From: Bacillota bacterium
GTDB taxonomy: Bacteria; Bacillota; Sulfobacillia; Symbiobacteriales; Symbiobacteriaceae
Direction of reading: 5' to 3'
Assembly (NCBI GenBank): GCA_028287415.1
Contig: JAQBPS010000779.1
Span: 1-5,216 of the forward strand
Length of the DNA stretch: 5,216 bases
Positions within the stretch are counted from its first letter, which is position 1. Each line of letters begins with the position of its first letter. The position numbers and the translations under genes were made by a program. Shown one piece after another: positions 1 through 5,216 of this stretch. The notes under the pieces are model-generated. The model saw only the letters and a program-made list of their open reading frames with translations, made no database searches and was not told where the DNA came from.

Positions 1-69
1 TCATCGGATGCGGATATGAAGGTGCTGAACACGTTCATGCACAATCGCCTGACCTTCGTGTTCGAATAG
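1..69 (+). CDS. C-terminal end of an unidentified protein (partial)
   Basis: The first frame is open from the window edge to a TAG at 67-69. It encodes 22 residues ending in NTFMHNRLTFVFE. Nothing in so short a tail identifies a family. Frame 1 is preferred because its stop lies 29 bp before a strong hairpin (99-134), the usual arrangement at a gene end, and all the following genes run the same way. Frame 3 is also open from the edge to about 155, and the minus strand is open here too, so the assignment is tentative. Confidence 0.35.
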   Translation, partial: SSDADMKVLNTFMHNRLTFVFE

Positions 70-98
70 AAACAGACACGCGGTTAGTTCATGCCGGT

Positions 99-134
99 AG
101 AAGAGGCACTCCGTCGACATGGAGTGCCTCTTCT
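99..134 (+). terminator. Strong stem-loop, possible terminator of the upstream gene
   Basis: The arms agaagaggcactcc (99-112) and ggagtgcctcttct (121-134) are perfectly complementary over 14 bp, with an 8-nt loop, gtcgacat. G-U pairs can extend the base. The 3' side ends in cttctgtt, which is only moderately T-rich, so it is a weak match to a classical intrinsic terminator. Its place 29 bp after the stop at 69 fits transcription termination or 3'-end protection of that mRNA. The hairpin itself is certain; its role is inferred. Confidence 0.6.
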
Positions 135-187
135 GTTGAGCATCGCACTGTGCAATGAGTTGACTTGCAGCAGCGTAACCAGTAGGC

Positions 188-495
188 CCAATCGTGGACA
201 GCGTGCCGCGGCGTTGTGCGACGTGTCGCGACGATGGGGGTGCGATTTGGGTACAGCCGTCGGTCGTATCGCGGCGATGGGGGTACGATCGGGGGACAGC
301 CATCGGTCGTGTCGCGACGTTTCGCGGCGATACGGGTACAACCAGGGGACAGCCAGCGGTTGTGTCGCTACATTTCGCGGCGATAGGGATACGATCGGGG
401 GGGAGCCATCGGTCGTGTCGCGACGACCGGGGTACGATACCGCGGCAGGGGCCCAGTCATCCCGCGGCGTGTCGCGACGTTGCGCGGCGTATCGC
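188..495. repeat. Degenerate GC-rich tandem repeat array, 43/53-bp units
   Basis: The units are 188-240 (53 bp, diverged), 241-283 (43), 284-336 (53), 337-389 (53), 390-432 (43) and a diverged last unit from 433 to about 495. The best-conserved parts are tacgatcgggggacagcc, then atcggtcgtgtcgcgacg, then tttcgcggcgatacggg. Each long unit holds two related cores, CGCGACG and CGCGGCG, whose ends are exactly 10 bp apart; each short unit has one. GTCGCGAC, a perfect 8-bp palindrome, occurs at 225-232, 311-318, 417-424 and 471-478. There are no unique spacers between units, so this is not a CRISPR array. The function is unknown. Candidates are a dispersed intergenic repeat family, a protein-binding array, or a decayed mobile-element remnant. 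Confidence 0.8.
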
Positions 496-599
496 GAAAG
501 CATCGCAGCAAACGCGGCACCCCCTGACACTGACGCTCGTCGTCCACAAGCCGGACCGGTCACGGCGAACGGCGTAACCCTGCACACGGCGGGTGTCCG

Positions 600-730
600 C
601 ACTGATATGCTCGGACTTTATTCCACACCAGTAATATTTCATCAAAAGGAAGAGGGAATACATTCGATGCACTAGAACTTCACTCACCAGGTCCACTTAT
701 CGCAACAGTGTTTCATTAATTGAAACGCCC
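600..730 (+). promoter_or_regulatory. AT-richer upstream region of the IclR gene, likely promoter
   Basis: The base composition drops from very GC-rich to mixed from about 600, as expected for a control region in a GC-rich genome. No -35/-10 pair matches well. One candidate has ATTAAT (715-720, 4 of 6 to TATAAT) with TCCACT (692-697, 3 of 6 to TTGACA) at 17-bp spacing. It would place the -10 inside the palindrome at 710-726 and start RNA near 727, a very short leader. TAATAT (632-637) is another possible -10 but lacks a recognisable -35. A promoter is expected somewhere here; its exact position is not settled. Confidence 0.45.
710..726. promoter_or_regulatory. Palindromic operator candidate, GTTTCA-N5-TGAAAC
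   Basis: A perfect 6-bp inverted repeat (710-715 and 721-726) flanks ttaat, ending 15 bp before the start codon of the IclR-family gene and 4 bp before its ribosome binding site. IclR-family proteins bind short inverted repeats as dimers, often at their own promoters, and TGAAAC/GTTTCA half-sites are known from KdgR-type members. The position next to an IclR gene and the size make autoregulation plausible. Bound protein here would block RNA polymerase or the start of the message. The symmetry is directly visible; the regulator pairing is inferred. Confidence 0.55.
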
Positions 731-741
731 GGAGGGGTCTT

Positions 742-1521
742 ATGCCGACCGCCACATACAACAACAGCATGGAAAAAGGGCTGCAGCTCCTCACGCTCTT
801 TACCGGTGACCATCCCTCCCAGCGCCTGGCCGAGATCAGTCGCGAGGCTGGCATGCCCAAGGCCACCGCACTGCGCTTCTTGAACGCCCTCACCCGGCAG
901 GGCTTCCTGCGAAAGGACTCCGCCGGGGCCTACCGGCTGGGCTACCGGCTGATCGAGCTGGGCCATCGGGCCTCGGATCAGCTTGACCTGAGGACGATCG
1001 CCCTGCCCTACATGGGTGCCCTGCGTGATGCGCTGGACGAGGCGGTGCAGATCGCCGTAATCGACGGGACGGAGGCTGTCTACCTGGAGAAGGTGGATTG
1101 CCGCCAGCCGGTCCGGCTTTTCACAAAGGCCGGACGGCGTGCGCCGCTCCACGCCGGCGCTTGCCCCCGACTCCTGCTCGCCTTCGCGCCCGACCCGCTC
1201 ATCAGCCTGGTGCTCTCGGAGCGGACGGAGCGGCGGCAGTTCACGGAGACCACCCCCACCGATCCCAACCAACTCCGGGCACTTAGTGAGCAGACTCGGC
1301 GGACCGGCTACAGCTTAAGTTTCGGGGAGCTTGAGGCGGGGTCCGCCGCCCTTGCCGTTCCCTTGCGAGACTACAGTGGCAACGTGGTGGCGACGCTCAG
1401 CGTGGCCGGTCCGGCGGAGCGCTTCGGCCCCGACCGTGTCCCTGAGATTTTAGCTCAGGCCCGTCACACGGCCGCCCAGATCTCGCGGGAGTTCGGTTTT
1501 GTGCCCATCATTCGGTCGTAG
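742..1521 (+). CDS. IclR-family transcriptional regulator
   Basis: The protein has 259 residues, normal for the family, and is a cytoplasmic DNA-binding regulator. Residues 8-75 form the winged helix-turn-helix domain (MEKGLQLLTLF, then LAEISREAGMPKATALRFL at 29-47, with the recognition helix near 39-51, and the wing at FLRKDSAGAYRLG). Residues 80-255 form the IclR effector domain: VQIAVIDGTEAVYLEKV (102-118), then GRRAPLHAGACPRLLLAF (131-148), corresponding to the family's LHATALGKALLA segment, and SAALAVPLRDYSGNVVATLS (201-220). The ATG at 742 has GGAGG (731-735) six bases upstream. It lies 50 bp before, and is codirectional with, the peptide-type transporter genes, so it is the obvious candidate regulator of them, probably also acting at the palindrome at 710-726. 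The effector cannot be read from the sequence. Whether it represses or activates is unknown. Confidence 0.93.
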   Translation: MPTATYNNSMEKGLQLLTLFTGDHPSQRLAEISREAGMPKATALRFLNALTRQGFLRKDSAGAYRLGYRLIELGHRASDQLDLRTIALPYMGALRDALDEAVQIAVIDGTEAVYLEKVDCRQPVRLFTKAGRRAPLHAGACPRLLLAFAPDPLISLVLSERTERRQFTETTPTDPNQLRALSEQTRRTGYSLSFGELEAGSAALAVPLRDYSGNVVATLSVAGPAERFGPDRVPEILAQARHTAAQISREFGFVPIIRS

Positions 1522-1571
1522 AGGCAGCGACGCCTTTCGATAAAACTCGTGATACGGGGGAGACAAGAGAC

Positions 1572-3158
1572 ATGTTCAACAGGGGGATCCGCATGCTCGG
1601 GGTCGCAGCGGTGGCTATGAGTCTGATTGTGTCCGGTTGTAGTGGTAATACCAGCACCCCGGCGCCGGCCAGCTCCGGCGCCACGCCGTCCCAGCCTGGC
1701 GCTGCGGCGTACAAGGACAAGCTGGTGATCGGCAGCGCTTTGGGCGATCCGCAGGGATCCTGGGACCCGATTGATACTTTCGTCGTGGCCTGGGGTATGG
1801 TCGCCTCCAACATTTTCGACGGCCTGGTCGACCGCGGCACCGATCTGAAGATCAAGCCCGGCCTGGCTACGGAGTGGAAGTATACCGACGACAAGACCCT
1901 GGAGTTCAAGCTCCGCCAGGGCGTGAAGTTCCACAATGGCGAGCCGTTCAACGCAGATAGCGTCGTCTTCACCTTTGATCGTCTCCTTGGGCCCGAGGGT
2001 GAGAAGAGCCCCCAGCGCTCCAACTACACTTCCATCGACAAGGTCGTCAAGGTGGATGACTACACCGTCGACTTCAAGCTGAAGGAGACCGACCCGGTCC
2101 TGATCACCAAGCTGGCCGGCTACGGCGGCATGATCGTCCCGCCGAAGTACATCAAGGAAGTCGGCGATGCGGCCTTCGACGTGAAGCCCGTGGGCACCGG
2201 TCCCTACAAGGTCACCGCCTACACCAAGGACAGCCAGGTTGTCCTCGAAGCCTACCCCGATTACTGGGGTGAGAAGGCCAAGACCAAGAATGTCGTCGTC
2301 CGGTTTATTCCGGAAGATGCCACCCGTATAGCTGAGTTCCAGACCGGCGCCATCGACATCATGCAGACGGTGCCCGTCGCCCAGGTGAAGTCCCTGGAGA
2401 GCGACACGAACTACAAAGTGATCAAGGTGGGCGGCCCCGGCGCTACTGCGCTCCGCTTCGATGTGTCCAAGGCCCCGGTGGACAAGCTGGAAGTCCGTCA
2501 GGCGATCGCTTACGCTATCGACACCCAGACGATCATCGACACGATCCTGGGCGGCAACGCGAAGCGGATCAGCTCCTTCCAGGGCGACATCTCCTTTGGC
2601 AACAACCCGTCCCAGCAGCCGTTCGCGTATGACCCCGCCAAGGCGAAGGACCTGATCACCAAGGCTGGCGCCACCGGCGCCAAGCTGGACCTTTTCTTCA
2701 GTTCCAAGTCGACCGCCTCGAAGGAGATCGGCCAGGCGATCGCCTCCTACCTGAAGGCCGTCGGTCTGGAGGTCGTCCTTAACCCGGTCGATCCGCAGGC
2801 GCTTTCCAGCCAGCTGATTCCCCAGGCAAAGGCCGGCCAGATGCACCTCTTTGGCTGGGGTGGCTGGACCCTGGACTTCGACAACACCGCCTTCCTGCTC
2901 TACACCAAGGGCCAGATGTGGAACCCCAGCTTCAATGATCCCAAGACGAACGAGCTCCTGGTGAAGGAGCGCGGCACCAACGACCAGAAGGTGCGCGAGC
3001 AGGCCTTCCAGGAACTGACCGCCCGGCTGCGTGAGACCATGCCTGACGTGCCGCTCTACCAGTCGATGGCCGTCTGGGGTACCAGCGCCAAGGTCGACGG
3101 TTTCACGGCTCCGCCCGACGACCGGATGCGGCTGAGCAGCGTAGTGGTTGGCAAGTAA
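1572..3158 (+). CDS. ABC transporter solute-binding lipoprotein, family 5 (peptide/nickel type)
   Basis: The protein has 528 residues, typical of extracytoplasmic DppA/OppA-type binding proteins. It starts with a lipoprotein signal peptide: positive residues R4 and R7, a hydrophobic stretch at 8-20, and lipobox VSGC with Cys23 as the predicted lipid anchor. A Ser/Thr/Pro/Ala/Gly linker follows (24-46). The family signature is clear: NIFDGLV (80-86), GLATEWKYTDDKTLEFKLRQ (97-116), VKFHNGEPFNADSVVFTFDR (118-137), GTGPYKV (208-214), YWG (231-233), LEVRQAIAYAID (306-317), and VPLYQSMAVWGTSAKVDGF (493-511). The ATG at 1572 follows gggggag (1556-1562); the in-frame ATG at 1593 is an alternative that would shorten the signal peptide's charged end. 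It probably captures peptides or another peptide-like solute (opines, sugars and nickel chelates occur in this family) and delivers it to the downstream permeases. The exact ligand cannot be called. Confidence 0.95.
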   Translation: MFNRGIRMLGVAAVAMSLIVSGCSGNTSTPAPASSGATPSQPGAAAYKDKLVIGSALGDPQGSWDPIDTFVVAWGMVASNIFDGLVDRGTDLKIKPGLATEWKYTDDKTLEFKLRQGVKFHNGEPFNADSVVFTFDRLLGPEGEKSPQRSNYTSIDKVVKVDDYTVDFKLKETDPVLITKLAGYGGMIVPPKYIKEVGDAAFDVKPVGTGPYKVTAYTKDSQVVLEAYPDYWGEKAKTKNVVVRFIPEDATRIAEFQTGAIDIMQTVPVAQVKSLESDTNYKVIKVGGPGATALRFDVSKAPVDKLEVRQAIAYAIDTQTIIDTILGGNAKRISSFQGDISFGNNPSQQPFAYDPAKAKDLITKAGATGAKLDLFFSSKSTASKEIGQAIASYLKAVGLEVVLNPVDPQALSSQLIPQAKAGQMHLFGWGGWTLDFDNTAFLLYTKGQMWNPSFNDPKTNELLVKERGTNDQKVREQAFQELTARLRETMPDVPLYQSMAVWGTSAKVDGFTAPPDDRMRLSSVVVGK

Positions 3159-3160
3159 GT

Positions 3161-3203
3161 GAAAGTGCGCGGGCCGGGACCGATGCTCCGGCCCGCCGCT
3201 TTC
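3161..3203 (+). terminator. Intercistronic stem-loop after the binding-protein gene
   Basis: gcgggccgg (3169-3177) pairs perfectly with ccggcccgc (3188-3196) around a 10-nt loop. An outer helix, gaaag (3161-3165) with ctttc (3199-3203), can stack on it with small internal mismatches. The 3' flank ctttcccctttg is pyrimidine-rich but lacks a run of T. The structure begins two bases after the stop codon and ends 20 bases before the permease start. Such hairpins after binding-protein genes commonly act as partial terminators or 3' stabilisers that leave the binding protein more abundant than the membrane components. That role is inferred here. Confidence 0.65.
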
Positions 3204-3223
3204 CCCTTTGAGAGGGTGGGTTG

Positions 3224-4156
3224 ATGGGCTCTTACATTCTCAAGCGATTGCTGCATGGTGCCTTCGTCCTGCTCGCCATCTCGCTTGTCGTCTTCTTCGC
3301 GCTCCGTTTGACCGGCGACCCGGTCATGGCGATCATGGGCCAGGGCAACCCCACCCAGGAGGCGGTCGACGCCATGCGCCGCAGCCTGGGGCTGGATTTG
3401 CCGCTCTGGAAGCAACTGTTCAAGTTCCTGGGCGATCTCGCGATGGGGAACCTGGGCACCTCCTTCCGGAACAACCAGCCGGTGATGCCGCAAATCGTGG
3501 AGCGCATGCCCGCGACCCTGACACTGGCCGGGGCGGGGCTCTTCGTCTCGCTGCTGGTGGCGGTGCCCGTGGGTATCATCTCCGCCGTGCGCCGGGGCGG
3601 CTTCCTGGACATCTTCGGCCGCATTTTCGCCCTGATCGGCATCTCCTTCCCCAACTTCTTTCTGGGGATCATGCTGATGCTCGTCTTTGCCGTGAAGCTG
3701 CGCTGGCTGCCGGCCTCCGGCTACCAGGGCTTCAAGTACCTGATCCTGCCCGGACTGACGCTGGGCTTGATCCTCTCGAGCATCATCACCCGGCTGATCC
3801 GCTCCACGATGCTCGACGTCCTGCGTGCCCAGTACATCCAGACGGCACGGGCGAAGGGGCTCTCTGAGAGGCTCGTGATTTTCCGGCACGCCTTCCGGAA
3901 CGCCATGATTCCCGCCGTGACGTTCATTGGCCTCCAGTTGGGCGCACTGCTGGGCGGCACGGTAATCCTGGAGCAGGTCTTCTCCTGGCCGGGGGTGGGC
4001 CGCCTGGCGCTCGATGCGATCAGCAACCGTGACTTCCCGTTGGTGCAGGGCTCCGTGCTGATCCTGGCCACGGTGATGGTGATCGTCAACCTGGTGGTCG
4101 ACCTCAGCTACGGCTTTCTGGATCCGCGGATCAAGGTGGGGGGCAAGGGAGCATGA
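3224..4156 (+). CDS. dppB: DppB-type ABC transporter permease
   Basis: This 310-residue integral membrane permease forms the import channel with the next gene's product. The N-terminus, YILKRLLHGAFVLLAISLVV, is typical of DppB/OppB, as are the soluble stretch with LGLDLPLWKQ (about 55-64) and GNLGTSF (75-81). About six hydrophobic membrane segments are visible near 9-29, 98-121, 131-157, 172-190, 228-254 and 272-298. The cytoplasmic EAA loop that docks on the ATPase is ARAKGLSERLVIFRHAFRNA (208-227). EQVFSWPGVGRLA (250-262) and the C-terminal LDPRIK are conserved in the family. The ATG at 3224 is chosen over the in-frame TTG at 3221 because the gagggtggg ribosome binding site (3212-3220) is better spaced for it. 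The gene ends in the ATGA overlap with the next permease. The symbol reflects subfamily resemblance; true dipeptide specificity is not shown. Confidence 0.94.
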   Translation: MGSYILKRLLHGAFVLLAISLVVFFALRLTGDPVMAIMGQGNPTQEAVDAMRRSLGLDLPLWKQLFKFLGDLAMGNLGTSFRNNQPVMPQIVERMPATLTLAGAGLFVSLLVAVPVGIISAVRRGGFLDIFGRIFALIGISFPNFFLGIMLMLVFAVKLRWLPASGYQGFKYLILPGLTLGLILSSIITRLIRSTMLDVLRAQYIQTARAKGLSERLVIFRHAFRNAMIPAVTFIGLQLGALLGGTVILEQVFSWPGVGRLALDAISNRDFPLVQGSVLILATVMVIVNLVVDLSYGFLDPRIKVGGKGA

Positions 4157-5010
4157 CCCGGAAACGCATCTCGCTCAAGCGACTGGTTACCAACGTCCCC
4201 GCCCTGATCGGCCTGCTCCTGGTGCTGCTGGCCGTCGGGTCCGCCGTGTTTGCGGCGCACCTGGCCCCCCATGATCCCGTTGCCGCCGAGCTGCGGCTCC
4301 GGCTGGACCCGCCCGGTTGGGACCCAGCCTCCAAGGCGAAGTACCTGCTGGGCGCCGATGCGGTGGGCCGCGATATGCTCACCCGCATCATCTACGGCTC
4401 ACGGATCTCGCTTATGATCGGCATTGCGTCCACAGCGATCTCGATGGTGCTGGGCGTCACTCTTGGCTTACTCTCCGGCTACTTCGGCGGCTGGATTGAG
4501 TCGATTGTGATGCGCGTCGCCGACGTGCAACTCGCCTTTCCCTTCATCCTGCTGGCCCTCGTGATCATGGCGATCTTTGGCGGTGGGCTGACCAAGCTGA
4601 TTCTGATCCTTGGTCTGACCGGTTGGGTCTCCTACGCCCGCCTGGTGCGCAGCCAGGTGTTGAGCGTGCGGGAGCTGGACTTTGTCCAGGCGGCTCGCTC
4701 CCTGGGGGCGAAAGACCTGGGGATTATCTGGCGACATATCCTGCCCAACGTCATCTCCTCGGTGATTGTGCTTTCGACGCTGCAGGTGGCGACCAACATT
4801 CTGACAGAGGCGGGCCTTACCTTCCTGGGCCTTGGCGTCGACCCGTCGATCCCCTCCTGGGGCGGCATGCTGGCCGATGGGCGCAACTATATCACCAACG
4901 CCTGGTGGGTGGCCACCTTCCCTGGCTTTGCCATCATGCTGACCGTGCTGGGAGTCAACCTCCTGGGCGACTGGCTCCGTGATGAGCTCGATCCGCAACT
5001 GCGGGTGTAG
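4153..5010 (+). CDS. dppC: DppC-type ABC transporter permease
   Basis: This 285-residue membrane permease is the partner of the preceding gene product. Residues 1-50 match the OppC N-terminal region, with the first membrane helix at about 15-36 and the LAPHDP motif (37-42). YLLGADAVGRDMLTRIIYGS (64-83) is the hallmark LGTDxxGRDxxSR region of DppC/OppC. Further membrane segments lie near 85-108, 125-143, 147-165, 200-222 and 252-275. The EAA loop, AARSLGAKDLGIIWRHILPN, spans 180-199, and LGLGVDPSIPSWGGMLADGR (225-244) is strongly conserved, as is the DELDPQLRV end. The start codon overlaps the upstream stop as ATGA, with aaggga just before it, indicating translational coupling and a balanced 1:1 yield of the two permeases. 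No DppD/DppF ATPase follows immediately, so the energy-supplying subunits must lie further on or elsewhere. Confidence 0.94.
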   Translation: MTRKRISLKRLVTNVPALIGLLLVLLAVGSAVFAAHLAPHDPVAAELRLRLDPPGWDPASKAKYLLGADAVGRDMLTRIIYGSRISLMIGIASTAISMVLGVTLGLLSGYFGGWIESIVMRVADVQLAFPFILLALVIMAIFGGGLTKLILILGLTGWVSYARLVRSQVLSVRELDFVQAARSLGAKDLGIIWRHILPNVISSVIVLSTLQVATNILTEAGLTFLGLGVDPSIPSWGGMLADGRNYITNAWWVATFPGFAIMLTVLGVNLLGDWLRDELDPQLRV

Positions 5011-5025
5011 ACAGGAGGATCTCAC

Positions 5026-5216
5026 ATGGGTATCGACTCGTTGTATGGCCTCTTTGCGCCCGGTGCCCTCCTGCGCGATGCGGATGGCGACGGGATTGTC
5101 GACGGTGTGGCTGCGCGGCTCCAGGTGACTGGGGGGGTGCCGGTGTGGGCGGGGGTGCTCGATCTGGCGGCCCGGCTGGGGCTGGAGTCCACCGGTCTTT
5201 CGCTGCCGCTGACGGG
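5026..5216 (+). CDS. Unidentified protein, N-terminal 63 residues (runs off the window)
   Basis: The ATG at 5026 follows a perfect AGGAGG (5013-5018) by 7 bases and lies 15 bp after the dppC stop, so it is almost certainly in the same operon and efficiently translated. The visible protein begins MGIDSLYGLFAPGALLRD, followed by DADGDGIVDGVAARLQV (18-34) and then LDLAARLGLESTGLSLPLT (45-63). There is no signal peptide or membrane segment at this start. The DADGDGIVD stretch resembles an EF-hand/dockerin-like calcium loop (D18, D20, D22, D26) but is not accompanied by a visible partner loop. It does not look like an ABC ATPase, which would show a Walker A motif early. A peptide-processing or other substrate-processing enzyme would suit the context, but the family was not recognised. 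Confidence 0.75.
   Translation, partial: MGIDSLYGLFAPGALLRDADGDGIVDGVAARLQVTGGVPVWAGVLDLAARLGLESTGLSLPLT

Larger units (their letters stand above)
70..741. other. 672-bp gap without a convincing gene
   Basis: This stretch contains the hairpin at 99-134, a degenerate tandem array at about 188-495, an imperfect palindrome at 550-566 (gccg, gaccggtc, one extra a, cggc), and an AT-richer regulatory stretch at about 600-730. Long open frames cross it on both strands (for example 91-675 on + and 84-602 on -). Their translations are low-complexity Arg/Gly/Ser or Arg/Pro/His-rich text. The repeat units are 43 and 53 bp, neither a multiple of three, so each unit is read in a different frame from the last. 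That argues strongly against coding. No tRNA, rRNA or riboswitch fold was recognised. Confidence 0.7.

Noticed and set aside
160..188. TTGACT at 160-165 as a -35 promoter element
   Set aside because: No acceptable -10 lies 16-18 bp downstream; that place reads taggcc and neighbours.
188..495. CRISPR array
   Set aside because: The units are contiguous degenerate copies without unique spacers, and no cas gene is in the window.
84..602. Minus-strand open frame with recurring RRDT and DRW-like peptides (172 codons)
   Set aside because: The apparent peptide repeats are the reverse reading of the same DNA repeats. The frame is lost between units, and no family resemblance is seen.
91..675. Long plus-strand open frame across the repeat array (194 codons)
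   Set aside because: The repeat units are 43 and 53 bp, so successive units are read in different frames. The translation is low-complexity, there is no ribosome binding site at 91, and the frame begins next to the hairpin. The absence of stops is explained by high GC.
667..675. Tiny ORF ATG-CAC-TAG preceded by an aaaggaagaggg purine tract (645-656), possible leader peptide
   Set aside because: Two codons are too few to judge. The spacing is long, and there is no hairpin set typical of attenuation after it.
1441..1459. Inverted repeat cctgag-N7-ctcagg inside the IclR gene
   Set aside because: It is a 6-bp stem within conserved coding sequence near the gene's end, with no T-run. Probably chance.
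1464..2846. Long minus-strand open frame (460 codons) opposite the binding-protein gene
   Set aside because: It is the antisense shadow of a clearly conserved lipoprotein gene in GC-rich DNA; its translation shows no recognisable family.
3208..3867. Plus-strand open frame of 219 codons overlapping dppB
   Set aside because: It is out of frame with the conserved permease and its translation is Arg/Pro/Ala-rich shadow text.
4121..4132. Perfect 12-bp palindrome gatccgcggatc near the end of dppB
   Set aside because: It encodes part of the conserved LDPRIK ending, so codon choice for conserved residues explains it.

Overview
The window is GC-rich DNA with strong purine-rich ribosome binding sites (GGAGG and AGGAGG types) and a lipoprotein-type solute-binding protein. 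Together these suggest a high-GC Gram-positive, most plausibly a Firmicute of the Symbiobacterium kind. That assignment is inferred from composition and protein style; no marker gene is present to confirm it.

Layout, all on the + strand. Positions 1-69 are probably the last 22 codons of an unidentified gene, followed by a strong 14-bp hairpin (99-134). Positions 70-741 hold no convincing gene. Most of this gap is a degenerate GC-rich tandem array (about 188-495) with units of 53, 43, 53, 53 and 43 bp plus a diverged last unit. It is built around a CGCGRCG core recurring at steps of 10 and 43 bp. The gap ends in an AT-richer stretch (about 600-730) that carries the palindrome GTTTCA-TTAAT-TGAAAC just before the first complete gene.

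Positions 742-5010 are a four-gene block: an IclR-family regulator, a peptide-type ABC transporter solute-binding lipoprotein, and two DppB/DppC-type permeases. The regulator and binding protein are 50 bp apart. A hairpin sits between the binding protein and the first permease. The two permeases overlap by ATGA. A fifth gene starts at 5026 behind a perfect AGGAGG and runs off the window. It is not an ATPase at its visible end, and its 63 visible residues include an Asp/Gly-rich DADGDGIVD segment.

Working model: the IclR protein senses a small molecule and controls its own promoter and the uptake operon through the palindrome at 710-726. The lipoprotein captures a peptide-like solute outside the membrane and passes it to the permease heterodimer. 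The ATPases that must power import are not in the window. The transporter is an ordinary, well-understood type. The least explained items are the tandem array and the truncated last gene, and I see no clear evidence of a wholly new system.
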